Origin: Mesorhizobium opportunistum WSM2075 | Lineage (GTDB): Bacteria; Pseudomonadota; Alphaproteobacteria; Rhizobiales; Rhizobiaceae | DNA length: 64,000 bases | Assembly (NCBI RefSeq): GCF_000176035.2 | Contig: NC_015675.1 | Coordinates: 930,001 to 994,000 of the forward strand | Reading direction: 5' to 3' | Shown: piece after piece, positions 27,324-38,444 of the stretch | How the letters are laid out: each line of letters opens with the position of its first letter | How positions within the stretch are numbered: position 1 is the first letter of the stretch | Made by a program: the position numbers and the translations under genes | Notes under the pieces: model-generated | What the model saw: the letters and a program-made list of their open reading frames with translations, nothing else | What the model was told of the DNA's origin: nothing | Database searches by the model: none

Positions 27324-29213
27324 ATGACCGATCACTATGAGGTGGTTGTGGTGGGCGGCGGCCATGCGGGTTGCGAGGCGGCCAGTGCTGCCGCGCGCGC
27401 CGGCGCCCGCACGGCGCTGGTGACGCTGCGCTTCGACACGATCGGCGTGATGTCTTGCAACCCAGCGATCGGCGGGCTCGGCAAGGGCCATCTCGTCCGC
27501 GAGATCGACGCCATGGACGGGCTGATGGGCCGGGTTGCGGATGCTGCCGGCATCCAATTCCGCCTGCTCAACCGCCGCAAGGGCCCGGCGGTGCGCGGAC
27601 CGCGCACCCAGGCTGACAGGAAGCTCTATCGCCTTGCCATGCAGGAAGCGATTCGGCAGCAGAACGATCTCGACGTGATCGAGGCCGAAGTGCTCGACTT
27701 TGAGATCGAAGAGGGACGGATCGCCGCTGTGCTCCTCGCCAATGGAAGGCGACTTGCCTGCGGCGCCGTGGTGCTGACCACCGGTACTTTTCTGCGCGGG
27801 CTTATTCATATCGGCGAGAAGAAGATTGTCGCCGGCCGCATGAACGAGCAGGCGAGCCTTGGCCTGTCGGCAACGATGAGCCGTGCGGGCTTCGCGCTCG
27901 GCCGCCTGAAGACCGGCACGCCGCCGCGGCTGGATGGGCGGACCATCGATTGGGCGTCGCTGGAAAGCCAGGCGGCGGATGACGATCCCGTGCCGTTCTC
28001 GCTGATGACCGATCGCATCGAGACGCCTCAGATCGATTGCGGCATCACCCGCACGACCACGGCCACGCATGAGTTGATCCGTGCCAATCTCGCTCGCTCC
28101 GCCATGTATTCCGGCTCGATCGAGGGCGTGGGGCCGCGCTATTGCCCGTCGATCGAGGACAAGATCGTCAAGTTCGGTGACCGCGACGGCCACCAGATCT
28201 TCCTCGAGCCAGAAGGGCTCGACGACGACACGGTTTATCCCAACGGCATTTCGACCTCGCTGCCGGAGGATGTGCAGCTCGACATCCTGAAGACCATTCC
28301 CGGGCTGGAGCGGGCTGTGATGCTGCAGCCCGGCTATGCCATCGAATATGATCATGTCGATCCGCGCGAGCTCAGTCAGACGTTGGAGACGAAGCGTGTC
28401 GCCGGGCTGTTCCTGGCCGGACAGATCAATGGCACGACCGGATATGAGGAAGCCGCGGGCCAAGGCTTGCTTGCGGGGCTCAACGCGGCGCGGCGCGCAT
28501 CGGGCGGCGAGCAGATCGTGCTCAGCCGCACCGAGGCCTATATCGGCGTTATGGTCGATGACCTGACCAGCCGCGGCATCAGCGAACCCTACCGGATGTT
28601 CACCTCGCGCGCCGAATTCCGGCTGTCGCTGCGCGCCGACAATGCGGATGAGCGGTTGACGCCTCTCGCTGCAAAGCTGGGAATTGCCTCGGCGCAAAGG
28701 ATGCAGCGGTACGGCGACGCCATGCGCCGGCTAGACGAGGCGCGAGCGCTGGCGACGGCACTGACGATGACCCCCAATGAGGCGGCGCGGCACGGGTTGG
28801 AGATCAACAGGGATGGTGTGCGCCGGTCCGGCTATGAGCTGCTGGCCTATCCCGATGTCGATGTGGCCTGGCTGGCCAGGGTCGAGCCGGGATTTGGCGC
28901 GGTCGATGCCAAGACGGCGGAGCGTCTCGAAACGGAGGCGAAATATTCCGTCTATCTCGATCGGCAGAAGACCGATGTTGCGCAGATTCGCCATGAGGAG
29001 AGCCGGCTGATCCCGGAAACCGTCGATTTCGCCGGCGTGCCTGGCCTGTCCAATGAATTGAAGCAGAAGATGCAGGCGCGGCGGCCGCGTTCCATTGCCG
29101 ACGCGCAGCGCATGGAAGGTATGACGCCGGCGGCGCTGGCGATCATTGTGGCCCATGTCCGGCACCATGAGGCTGCACAGAGGCCGCAGAGCGAACGAAG
29201 AGTTGTTGCGTGA
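27324..29213 (+). CDS. mnmG: tRNA uridine-5-carboxymethylaminomethyl modification enzyme MnmG
   Basis: 629 residues from ATG 27324. FAD enzyme partnering MnmE. FAD-binding [18 protein letters not shown] is at the N-terminus. [35 protein letters not shown] and the Cys in DCGITRTT are family hallmarks, and the C-terminal helical domain ends in [14 protein letters not shown]. The first 18 residues of the open frame are not conserved. Its stop overlaps the rsmG start, so the two genes are coupled. Confidence 0.97.
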   Translation: MTDHYEVVVVGGGHAGCEAASAAARAGARTALVTLRFDTIGVMSCNPAIGGLGKGHLVREIDAMDGLMGRVADAAGIQFRLLNRRKGPAVRGPRTQADRKLYRLAMQEAIRQQNDLDVIEAEVLDFEIEEGRIAAVLLANGRRLACGAVVLTTGTFLRGLIHIGEKKIVAGRMNEQASLGLSATMSRAGFALGRLKTGTPPRLDGRTIDWASLESQAADDDPVPFSLMTDRIETPQIDCGITRTTTATHELIRANLARSAMYSGSIEGVGPRYCPSIEDKIVKFGDRDGHQIFLEPEGLDDDTVYPNGISTSLPEDVQLDILKTIPGLERAVMLQPGYAIEYDHVDPRELSQTLETKRVAGLFLAGQINGTTGYEEAAGQGLLAGLNAARRASGGEQIVLSRTEAYIGVMVDDLTSRGISEPYRMFTSRAEFRLSLRADNADERLTPLAAKLGIASAQRMQRYGDAMRRLDEARALATALTMTPNEAARHGLEINRDGVRRSGYELLAYPDVDVAWLARVEPGFGAVDAKTAERLETEAKYSVYLDRQKTDVAQIRHEESRLIPETVDFAGVPGLSNELKQKMQARRPRSIADAQRMEGMTPAALAIIVAHVRHHEAAQRPQSERRVVA

Positions 29214-29836
29214 GCTCACTAGAGAGCCTGCAGGGCGCGGCCGGTCCGGTTTCACGTGAAACATTCGATCGCCTGGTGGCGTTCGAAGAGATATTCCAGA
29301 AATGGAACCGCAGCATCAATCTCGTGGCGCAGTCGACATCGGGCGACGTCTGGCAGCGTCACATCCTGGACAGCGCGCAGCTGGCGCGACTGGAGCCTGA
29401 TGCCAAGCGCTGGGTCGACATCGGCTCGGGCGGCGGATTTCCCGGCCTCGTGATGGCTTTCCTGCTTGCCGAGCGCGACGGCGCCAGCATCGACCTGGTG
29501 GAAAGCAACCGCAAAAAAGCTTCCTTCCTGCAGGCCGTTGTTGGTCAGTTCAGCCTGCCGGCCCGGGTCGTGGCCCGCCGCATCGACGAAAGCCATGCGC
29601 TTGTTTCGACACCGCAAATCGTCACGGCGCGGGCCTTGGCCTCGCTGCCGACGCTGCTGGATCTGTCGGCGCCCTGGCTGACGACCGGCGCGCGCGGCCT
29701 GTTCCACAAAGGCCGGGATTATCGGGCCGAAGTGCAAGAAAGCGTTAACCGATGGGCCTTCGATCTGGTAGAACATCCCAGTGTGACCGACCCGCATGGC
29801 GTCATCCTCGAACTGTCCGACCTGCGACCTGTCTGA
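29210..29836 (+). CDS. rsmG: 16S rRNA (guanine527-N7)-methyltransferase
   Basis: 208 residues, starting at GTG 29210 inside the mnmG stop. AdoMet-dependent methylation of G527 in 16S r[19 protein letters not shown] is the AdoMet-binding motif [13 protein letters not shown] motif II, and [13 protein letters not shown] is typical. The 5' end of the coding sequence contains parS site D (29248-29263), so part of the N-terminus (FRETFDR-like residues) is shaped by that site. Sits between mnmG and parA, the conserved order in alphaproteobacteria. Confidence 0.95.
   Translation: MSSLESLQGAAGPVSRETFDRLVAFEEIFQKWNRSINLVAQSTSGDVWQRHILDSAQLARLEPDAKRWVDIGSGGGFPGLVMAFLLAERDGASIDLVESNRKKASFLQAVVGQFSLPARVVARRIDESHALVSTPQIVTARALASLPTLLDLSAPWLTTGARGLFHKGRDYRAEVQESVNRWAFDLVEHPSVTDPHGVILELSDLRPV
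29248..29263. promoter_or_regulatory. parS site D inside rsmG
   Basis: GGTTTCACGTGAAACA matches 15 of 16 positions of the parS consensus and lies about 40 bases into rsmG. It encodes part of the protein, which is common for parS sites near parAB. Confidence 0.8.
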
Positions 29837-29869
29837 TCTTCGACTCGTCGAGCCATTGGCGACCCAAAA

Positions 29870-30691
29870 ATGAATTTCTGGCATAAATCCATGATGAAGA
29901 ACGGCCCCCGAATCATCACCGTAGCCAACCAGAAGGGCGGTGTCGGCAAGACCACCACCGCCATCAACCTCGCCACCGCGCTGGCCGCGATCGGCGAAAA
30001 GGTGCTGATCGTCGATCTCGACCCGCAAGGCAACGCCAGCACCGGCCTCGGCATCGACCGCAAGGACCGGACGGTGTCGTCCTATGACGTGCTGACCGGC
30101 GAGCTGGAGCTGGAAGAAGCGGCCATCCCGACCGCGGTGCCAGGCCTGTCGATCGTGCCGTCGACGCTCGACCTGCTCGGCATCGAAATGGAGATCGCCT
30201 CGGCGCCCGACCGGGTGCTCAAACTGCGCAACGCGCTGCGCGCCGCGACCGAGCGCGGAGCGCCGTTCGGCTATGTGCTGATCGATTGCCCGCCGTCACT
30301 CAACCTTTTGACTTTGAATTCAATGGCCGCGGCCGATTCTGTTCTCGTGCCGCTGCAATGCGAGTTCTTCGCGCTCGAAGGCCTCAGCCAATTGCTGGAA
30401 ACCGTCGAGCAGGTCCGTCGCTCGATCAATCCGGACCTCACCATTCAGGGCATCGTGCTGACCATGTATGACGGCCGCAACAATCTCGCCAACCAGGTGG
30501 TTCAGGACGTGCGGCAGCATATGGGCGACAAGGTCTATGAGACCATCATTCCGCGAAATGTGCGGGTGTCCGAGGCGCCGTCCTACGGCAAGCCGGCGAT
30601 CCTTTACGATTTGAAGTGCTCCGGCAGCCAGGCCTATCTGCAACTGGCCTCGGAAGTGATCCGTCGCGAGCGCAAATTGCGTGCCGCTTGA
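29870..30691 (+). CDS. parA: Chromosome-partitioning ATPase ParA
   Basis: 273 residues. The deviant Walker A is VANQKGGVGKTTTAINLA, followed by VLIVDLDPQGNAS (Walker A') and YVLIDCPPSLNLLTLNS (Walker B). A Soj-like segregation ATPase, with no N-terminal HTH of plasmid ParA. Two internal ATGs (29891, 29894) could be the start; IITVANQKGG is near the N-terminus either way. It lies 33 bases after rsmG and about 80 bases before parB, so parA-parB form one operon. Confidence 0.95.
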   Translation: MNFWHKSMMKNGPRIITVANQKGGVGKTTTAINLATALAAIGEKVLIVDLDPQGNASTGLGIDRKDRTVSSYDVLTGELELEEAAIPTAVPGLSIVPSTLDLLGIEMEIASAPDRVLKLRNALRAATERGAPFGYVLIDCPPSLNLLTLNSMAAADSVLVPLQCEFFALEGLSQLLETVEQVRRSINPDLTIQGIVLTMYDGRNNLANQVVQDVRQHMGDKVYETIIPRNVRVSEAPSYGKPAILYDLKCSGSQAYLQLASEVIRRERKLRAA

Positions 30692-30771
30692 TTAGACCGG
30701 ATGCAGGACTAACAGCCGATTCGATACCGAAACGATCTTGAGACCTTGAATAAAGAAGACTTGGAATAAAG

Positions 30772-31659
<888 letters not shown>

Positions 31660-31691
31660 TTAGCCGGCGAAATACCTTCGGGATTCGGCGT

Positions 31692-31720
31692 GGGCTGGCG
31701 TTGCCAGCCCTTCTCTTTTT
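31692..31720 (+). terminator. Intrinsic terminator after parB
   Basis: GGGCTGGC and GCCAGCCC make a perfect 8-bp stem around GTT, followed by TTCTCTTTTT. It lies about 35 bases after the parB stop and ends the parAB transcript. Confidence 0.85.
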
Positions 31721-31747
31721 CAGTCTCGATGATTGGCGAAATCGGCG

Positions 31748-31918
31748 AGGCTGCCAATCTCCCTCCTTGAGGGGGAGATGGCCGGCAGGCCAGAGGAGGT
31801 CGTCTCCATCAAGCGCCGGCGTCCTGCTGAAGGGGAAGAAGAGGTTGGCGTCCGGTCGTGCCGACCCCCTCTGTCGCCTTCGGCGACATCTCCCCCTCGA
31901 GGGGGGAGATTAGCCACG
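31748..31918. repeat. Palindromic interspersed repeat, family 1, copy c
   Basis: Arms at 31752-31803 (CCAATCTCCCTCCTTGAGG, GGGAGATGGCCGGCAGG) and 31862-31916 (CCCCCTCTGTCGCC, CTCGAGGGGGGAGATTAG). Outside-in the order is the reverse of copies a, b and e, so the spacer lies between the other ends of the arms. It fills the gap between the convergent parB and holA. Confidence 0.88.
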
Positions 31919-32956
31919 CTGCCCCAGCCTCGCGCTTTCCACCGCGATGCCCAGCAACGCCTGTCTTGCCAGCGCCGCCGACAGATCCGGCCGCCGCCGC
32001 GTCTGCAATACTGCCGTCTGCAACCGGGTCAATGCACGGCCAAGCGCGTCGCTGCTCCAGCGCTCCAGCGCCTTCTCGACGAGCTTGCGCCGCGAGAAGA
32101 AAACCGGGGGGCGGGCGCCGGCGACGACCGAGGCCGCGTTGCGGCCGCCCTGTTCCATCTGGCCGCGCATCACCTGGATCTGCTGCAGCTGGCGCATGGC
32201 CGAGGACAGCACCAGGAAAGGTGGCCCGCCGGACTGGCAGTGACGGGTGAAGGCGGTGTCGAAGTCGCCGACCTTGCCTTCGAGCAGCGCGTCGACGGCG
32301 TCGTCGAACGAAGCGCCGGACACATCGCCCGACATGGCCCGCACCTCTTCGAGCCCGATTTCCTTCTGGCCGTGGGCGTAGAGAACGAGCTTCTCGATCT
32401 CGCCGCGTGAGGCCAACCGGTCGCCGCCGAGATTGCGGCGCAGCGCCTGCCTCGCCTCCAGCGTCATCGACATGCCGGCCTTGCGCAACTCGTCATCGAT
32501 GACCGTATCGATGTCGCGTGCCTCATCGGCATAGCAGGGCAGCGCCATGGCTATGTCTGCGGCCTCGACCACGGCGCGCAGCCCGACGCCTTTTTTCAAA
32601 TCGCCGGCTTCAATAAGAATGATGGCATCGCGCGCGGGCTCGGCGGCCAGCGCCTTGACATCGTCGGCCAGCGCCTTCTGGCCGCTGGCATTGCGCACCC
32701 AGAGCAGGCGCCGGTCTGAAAACATCGGCACGGTGCGGGCCTCGTCGAGCAGCCGGCCCTCGTCGCGATCGACCTCCGAGCCCTCGAGCCGGACCACCGA
32801 GAAGGGATCGTCGAGCGGCAGGCCGGTCTTTGCGGCAAAGGCTTTCGCGCGCTCGGAAACGAGGCCGCGATCGGGGCCGTAAAGCAGGACGATTGAGATG
32901 CGCGCGTCAGGCTTCGCGAGCCACGAATCGACCTCGAAAGCTTTCTTCTGTGCCAT
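31910..32956 (-). CDS. holA: DNA polymerase III delta subunit
   Basis: 348 residues from ATG 32956. Opens the sliding clamp in the clamp loader. The N-domain has SIVLLYGPDRGLVSERAKAF, the usual degenerate P-loop region, followed by DPFSVVRLEGSE. There is a lid region (LRRNLGGDRLASRGEIEKL) and a C-terminal collar (LSSAMRQLQQIQVMRGQ). Diagnostic GGDR..S..E is present. It converges with parB across repeat c. The IS110 element begins about 75 bases upstream of its start and reads in the same direction, so promoter function may depend on the insertion. Confidence 0.93.
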   Translation of the reverse strand: MAQKKAFEVDSWLAKPDARISIVLLYGPDRGLVSERAKAFAAKTGLPLDDPFSVVRLEGSEVDRDEGRLLDEARTVPMFSDRRLLWVRNASGQKALADDVKALAAEPARDAIILIEAGDLKKGVGLRAVVEAADIAMALPCYADEARDIDTVIDDELRKAGMSMTLEARQALRRNLGGDRLASRGEIEKLVLYAHGQKEIGLEEVRAMSGDVSGASFDDAVDALLEGKVGDFDTAFTRHCQSGGPPFLVLSSAMRQLQQIQVMRGQMEQGGRNAASVVAGARPPVFFSRRKLVEKALERWSSDALGRALTRLQTAVLQTRRRPDLSAALARQALLGIAVESARLGQRG

Positions 32957-33005
32957 GAAGGGTGGGTTAGCATGATGCGGGGGCGGCTTCCAGCTTTGGC
33001 ACCCT

Positions 33006-33030
33006 TCCTCTCCCTCCGGAGGGGGGAGAG
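33006..33030. repeat. Family 3 repeat, copy a, left fragment (interrupted)
   Basis: CCTCTCCCTCCGGAGGGGGG plus AGAG is the first part of the family 3 element. In intact copies it continues directly with GTGGCGCTGCG. Here the continuation is at 34178 across the IS110 element. The AG at 33029-33030 recurs at 34178-34179. Confidence 0.9.
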
Positions 33031-33045
33031 CGACTGTCTGGGGTG

Positions 33046-33984
33046 TCAAGTTGCATTTGCGAACTCGGCTCGCGCATCGCGTGCTTTTGCATTGAGGATG
33101 ACGAGGAGTTTTCGGGCGAGTGCGATGCGGATGAGCATTTTGGACTTTCCGGCCTGTTGCAACCGCTGAGCGAACGGTTTGAGATGGGGATCGAACTTGG
33201 CCACGATGGCCGCGACGATGAAGAGGATGCCTCGCGGCCCGGCGCGTCCGCCGCGCACATGCCTGTTGCCGGCCCGCCTGCCGCTGTCATCTGCGATGGG
33301 GGCGAGGCCTGCCAGCTTAGCGATGGCTTTGTTGGAGATGAGGCCGATCTCAGGCAGTTCGGCCATCAGGCGGGCGACGGTGCGCCCGGCCACCCCCTTG
33401 AGCGAACGGAAGGCCCGCTCCAGCCTGGCCCACAGCGGATCGTCGTCGATCATCGAGGCAATCTCGCCTTCCAGCCGTCGTTGCTCGCGCTTGAGGAAGG
33501 CCAGCATGGCCTCGATGCTGGCGCATGTCTCGGCGTCGCGTGCGGCACTTCTGCGCTGCTTGTTGATGGTCGCATCGCCGACAACCTGGCAAAGCCGCGC
33601 AACCAGTGCGGCGAGCCGCTGCTGGGCAGCGCTCGGCGGTGGCGTGGGGACCGTCTTCTTGACTTCGCTGTAATGGGCGATGACAGCAGCGTCGATCCGG
33701 TCGGTCTTTTCCAGATAACCCATCGCCTCGGCGAAGCGACGCACGCTCTTGGCATTGACCACGCCGCACGGCATGCCATGCGCCCACAAAAGCATGAACC
33801 CCAGCCTCTCATAGCCGCCCGACGCCTCCATCACCGCCATTGCTGCGCCGTGGCCACGGCAGAACAGCCAAAGAGCTGCGATGCCCGTCGCGTCATTGGC
33901 GAAACGCTCTGCCGCACCGCCTGGCCAGACATGCGCGTCCAGCCAATCCTTCGAAACATCAACTCCACAAATGATCTTGTTCAC
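33046..33984 (-). CDS. IS110-family transposase/recombinase
   Basis: 312 residues from GTG 33984 with AGG upstream. The N-terminal RuvC-like DEDD domain has D9 (ICGVDVSKDWLD), E53 (VMEASGGYE), and D95 and D98 (EKTDRIDAAVIAHY). A coiled-coil linker covers about 145-190. The C-terminal Tnp domain (Transposase_20) has LKGVAGRTVARLMAELPEIG and LAGLAPIADDSG, with S234 in the position of the catalytic Ser of IS621. Spacing of these residues closely follows IS621. All residues appear intact, so the protein is probably functional. Confidence 0.93.
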   Translation of the reverse strand: MNKIICGVDVSKDWLDAHVWPGGAAERFANDATGIAALWLFCRGHGAAMAVMEASGGYERLGFMLLWAHGMPCGVVNAKSVRRFAEAMGYLEKTDRIDAAVIAHYSEVKKTVPTPPPSAAQQRLAALVARLCQVVGDATINKQRRSAARDAETCASIEAMLAFLKREQRRLEGEIASMIDDDPLWARLERAFRSLKGVAGRTVARLMAELPEIGLISNKAIAKLAGLAPIADDSGRRAGNRHVRGGRAGPRGILFIVAAIVAKFDPHLKPFAQRLQQAGKSKMLIRIALARKLLVILNAKARDARAEFANAT

Positions 33985-33989
33985 GGTAA

Positions 33990-34177
33990 CCTGCCTTGTG
34001 CGTACGGTTGGAACCAAGCGACTGTTCGGTCGTGCGTGACGAAGGCGAAGATCCCAAGCTCTCCCGCGGCTGTAGCCTCAGGTGGTACGGGCGACTTCGC
34101 CAAGCCAAGGTCCGGGCGGCCGCCCGGACCTTGGCTCAATCGCTTCAATCCCACGAAATCGCTCTCGTGTAGATACA
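33990..34177 (-). ncRNA. Predicted bridge RNA in the IS110 non-coding end
   Basis: On the minus strand the order 5'->3' matches the known IS621 bridge RNA. First is a strong hairpin (34134-34105, 13-bp stem with GGCC loop). Next is a target loop closed by GGCGAAG (34101-34095) and CTTCGCC (34050-34044). It holds CCACCT (34085-34080), identical to the left target, and GGGAGAG (34065-34059), complementary to the right target. Last is a donor loop with AGCGACTGT on the plus strand (34017-34025), identical to the element's own end at 33029-33037, and CTTGT (33995-33999), complementary to ACAAG at the other end (34175-34179). The transcript is not shown; this is a structural prediction. Confidence 0.72.
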
Positions 34178-34369
34178 AGGTGGCGCTGCGCAGCAGCGAC
34201 GGAGTGGGGGAAGCCGCTCTTCAATCGCGCCGCCGCAAGAGATGCACACGCTGGCGAGCAAGAACTCAGGCAAGCGGCACTGAGGCGGAGCCATCGCTTC
34301 AACGAAAGGTCGACCCCCACTCCGTCGAGCTTCGCTCGACACCTCTCCCCCGATCGACGGGGGAGAGGA
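34178..34369. repeat. Family 3 repeat, copy a, right fragment
   Basis: It resumes with AGGTGGCGCTGCGCAGCAGC, then CGGAGTGGGGGAAGCC. The far arm is 34308-34369 (GGTCGACCCCCACTCCGTCG, GCTTCGCTCGACACCTCTCC, CGATCGACGGGGGAGAGG). Combined with 33006-33030 it forms a complete element. It fills the region before the branched-chain dehydrogenase operon. Confidence 0.9.
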
Positions 34370-34433
34370 AGGGCGCGAGCTTGCCAGCCAATCGCCTTAT
34401 CTTCCGACAAACTCCCGGCAATCTTGGCCCTAA

Positions 34434-35840
<1,407 letters not shown>

Positions 35841-35844
35841 AGCC

Positions 35845-36858
35845 ATGCCAAGGCGGACCATGATCGAGGCGATCCGTGATGCCATGGATGTGTCGATGGG
35901 GCGCGACGACAAGGTTGTCGTGTTCGGCGAGGACGTCGGCTTCTTCGGCGGCGTCTTCCGGTGCACGCAGGGCCTGCAGGCCAAATACGGCAAGAGCCGC
36001 TGCTTCGACGCGCCGATCAACGAATCCGGCATTGTCGGCTCGGCCATCGGCATGGCCGCCTATGGGTTGAAGCCGTGCGTGGAAATACAGTTTGCCGACT
36101 ACATGTATCCGGCCTACGACCAGCTGACCCAGGAGGCAGCCAGACTGCGCTATCGCTCGAATGGCGACTTCACCTGCCCGATCGTGGTGCGCATGCCGAC
36201 CGGCGGCGGCATTTTCGGCGGCCAGACGCACAGCCAGAGCCCGGAAGCGCTGTTCACCCATGTGTCCGGCCTGAAGACGGTGGTGCCGTCCAACCCGCAT
36301 GACGCCAAGGGGCTGCTGATCGCGGCGATCGAGGATCCCGATCCGGTGATCTTCCTCGAGCCGAAGCGACTCTACAACGGCCCCTTCGACGGCCATCACG
36401 ACCGGCCGGTGACGCCGTGGTCGAAGCATGAGCTCGGCGAGGTCGCCGACGGCCACTACACCGTGCCGCTCGGCAAGGCGGCGATCCGCAGGGCGGGCTC
36501 GGCGATCACCGTGCTTGCCTACGGCACCATGGTCTATGTCGCGCAGGCAGCAGTCGAGGAGACCGGCATCGATGCCGAGATCATCGATTTGAGGACGCTC
36601 TTGCCGCTCGACCTCGACACGATCGTGGCCTCGGTCAAGAAGACCGGGCGCTGCGTCGTCGTGCATGAGGCGACGCTGACCTCCGGCTTCGGCGCCGAGC
36701 TGTCGGCGCTGGTGCAGGAAAACTGCTTCTACCATCTGGAAGCGCCGGTGGCCCGCGTCGCCGGTTGGGACACGCCCTATCCGCACGCGCAGGAGTGGGA
36801 CTATTTCCCCGGACCGGCGCGGGTCGGCCGAGCCCTTATTGAAACGATGGGAGCTTAA
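35845..36858 (+). CDS. bkdA2: Branched-chain 2-oxoacid dehydrogenase E1 beta
   Basis: 337 residues from ATG 35845, 4 bases after the E1 alpha stop. TPP-domain motifs VVFGEDVGFFGGVFR, DAPINESGIVGSAIGMA and IQFADYMYPAYDQLTQEAA, and the transketolase C-domain (RTLLPLDLDTIVASVKKTGR) are intact. It forms the alpha2-beta2 E1 heterotetramer with the preceding gene. The E2 start is two bases after its stop. Confidence 0.96.
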   Translation: MPRRTMIEAIRDAMDVSMGRDDKVVVFGEDVGFFGGVFRCTQGLQAKYGKSRCFDAPINESGIVGSAIGMAAYGLKPCVEIQFADYMYPAYDQLTQEAARLRYRSNGDFTCPIVVRMPTGGGIFGGQTHSQSPEALFTHVSGLKTVVPSNPHDAKGLLIAAIEDPDPVIFLEPKRLYNGPFDGHHDRPVTPWSKHELGEVADGHYTVPLGKAAIRRAGSAITVLAYGTMVYVAQAAVEETGIDAEIIDLRTLLPLDLDTIVASVKKTGRCVVVHEATLTSGFGAELSALVQENCFYHLEAPVARVAGWDTPYPHAQEWDYFPGPARVGRALIETMGA

Positions 36859-36859
36859 G

Positions 36860-38191
36860 ATGGGCGAACACATCATCAAGCTGCCCGATGTCGGCGAGGG
36901 CGTCGCCGAGGCCGAACTTGTCGAATGGCACGTCAAGGTCGGTGACATCGTGCGCGAGGACACCGTGCTCGCCGCCGTCATGACCGACAAGGCGACGGTC
37001 GAGATTCCATCGCCCGTCGATGGCGAGATCCTGTGGCTCGGCGCGGAGATCGGCGACACGGTGGCGATCGGTTCGCCGATCGTGCGGCTGCAAGTGGCTG
37101 GCGAGGGCAATGTGAGGCCGCAGGGCGGCGCCAACGCAGGGCCGGTGGCCGCCGAGCCTCCGGCGAAGCTTCCGACGCCGAAGCCCGAGAGCGCCGCGCC
37201 GACCACGAAAGCTCAGTCGAAGGCCGGTGTGCCGGAGGCGAAACCCGCCCCGGCCGCTTCGAAAAGTTCGGCAAAGATATCCGTCTCCGGCGCGCCGCGT
37301 CCGGAGGGTGAAAAGCCGCTGGCATCGCCAGCTGTTCGCCTGCGCGCGAAAGAGGCCGGCATCGATCTCAGGCAGGTCGCGGGAACAGGCCCGGCCGGCC
37401 GCATCGGCCATGAGGATATCGAGGCGTTCCTGGCGCGCGGGCCGCAGGTGGCCAAGGCATCGGGCCTTGCCCGCAACGACGCGGTCGAGGACATCAAGGT
37501 GGTGGGCTTGCGGCGCAAGATCGCCGAGAAGATGACGCTGTCCAAGTCGCGCATCCCACACATCACCTATGTCGAGGAGATCGACGTCACCGCGCTGGAG
37601 GAATTGCGCGCCGCGCTCAACAAGGAGAAGCGCTCCACCAAGGGGGGTGCGGAGAGACCCAAGCTGACGCTGCTGCCATTCGTGATGCGGGCGATGGTCA
37701 AGGCGATATCGGAGCAGCCCCAGCTCAATTCGCTGTTCGACGACGAGGCCAGCATCATCCACCAGCATGGCGGCATTCATATCGGCATCGCCGCGCAGAC
37801 CCCGTCGGGCCTGGTGGTGCCGGTGGTCAAGCATGCCGAGGCGCGCGACATCTGGGACTGCGGCGCCGAGGTCGTCAGGCTGGCCGAAGCGGCCAAGTCG
37901 GGTACTGCGAGCCGCGACGAGCTGTCCGGTTCGACCATAACCATCACCTCATTGGGCGCCATGGGCGGCGTCGTGACGACGCCGGTCATCAACCACCCGG
38001 AAGTGGCGATCATCGGCGTCAACAAGATGATGGTGCGGCCGGTGTGGGACGGCACCCAGTTCATTCCGCGCAAGATGATGAACCTGTCGTCGAGCTTCGA
38101 CCATCGGGTGATCGACGGCTGGGACGCGGCGGTGTTCATCCAGCGGATAAAGGCGCTGCTGGAAACGCCAGCGCTGATCTTTGTGGATTGA
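36860..38191 (+). CDS. bkdB: Branched-chain 2-oxoacid dehydrogenase E2 (acyltransferase)
   Basis: 443 residues from ATG 36860. One N-terminal lipoyl domain with the lipoylated K44 in VMTDKATVEIPSP. An Ala/Pro/Lys linker follows, then an E1/E3-binding domain (ASPAVRLRAKEAGIDLRQVA, TGPAGRIGHEDIEAF). The catalytic domain has SSSFDHRVIDGWDAAVF with the active-site His and Asp. It forms the core of the complex. The stop is followed by a family 2 repeat before the E3 gene. Confidence 0.96.
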   Translation: MGEHIIKLPDVGEGVAEAELVEWHVKVGDIVREDTVLAAVMTDKATVEIPSPVDGEILWLGAEIGDTVAIGSPIVRLQVAGEGNVRPQGGANAGPVAAEPPAKLPTPKPESAAPTTKAQSKAGVPEAKPAPAASKSSAKISVSGAPRPEGEKPLASPAVRLRAKEAGIDLRQVAGTGPAGRIGHEDIEAFLARGPQVAKASGLARNDAVEDIKVVGLRRKIAEKMTLSKSRIPHITYVEEIDVTALEELRAALNKEKRSTKGGAERPKLTLLPFVMRAMVKAISEQPQLNSLFDDEASIIHQHGGIHIGIAAQTPSGLVVPVVKHAEARDIWDCGAEVVRLAEAAKSGTASRDELSGSTITITSLGAMGGVVTTPVINHPEVAIIGVNKMMVRPVWDGTQFIPRKMMNLSSSFDHRVIDGWDAAVFIQRIKALLETPALIFVD

Positions 38192-38235
38192 GGGGGATGT
38201 TGATCGCGAAGCACGAAGCGTCGGGATCCAGGCTC

Positions 38236-38408
38236 CCCCTTCTCCCCTTGCGGGAGAAGGGGGCGCCGAAGGCGACGGATGAGGGGTGTTCCAGGGAACG
38301 CAGACGTCTCATTCCGCTGAAACACCAACGCCTCACTCCGCTGGAGCACCCCTCATCCGTCTCGGCGCTAAAGCGCCGATCCACCTTCTCCCACAAGGGG
38401 AGAAGGGA
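38236..38408. repeat. Palindromic interspersed repeat, family 2, copy c
   Basis: Arms at 38238-38291 (CCTTCTCCCCTTGCGGGAG, GGATGAGGGGTG) and 38345-38408 (CACCCCTCATCCGTC, CTCCACAAGGGGAGAAGG-like). The spacer carries tandem near-duplicates TCATTCCGCTGAAACACC and TCACTCCGCTGGAGCACC. It lies within the bkd cluster, between E2 and E3, and does not break synteny. Confidence 0.88.
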
Positions 38409-38444
38409 AGGCGCGCCGTGGCGTTCGCCGAAAGGACAGCCAAG

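Larger units (their letters stand above)
33031..34177 (-). mobile_element. IS110-family insertion sequence, about 1.15 kb
   Basis: The boundaries follow from the interruption of a family 3 repeat present intact at 39.8, 55.0 and 63.7 kb. Removing 33031-34179 restores GGGGGGAGAGGTGGCG. The element carries one transposase gene on the minus strand. It has a short 15-base end downstream of that gene and a 193-base non-coding end upstream of it. It lacks terminal inverted repeats, as expected for the IS110 group, and is flanked by AG on both sides (CT on the transposase strand). No second copy is in the window. Confidence 0.93.

Noticed and set aside
31910..33049. Longer start for holA at 33049
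   Set aside because: The extension runs through the repeat fragment and IS end; the conserved N-terminus begins at 32956.
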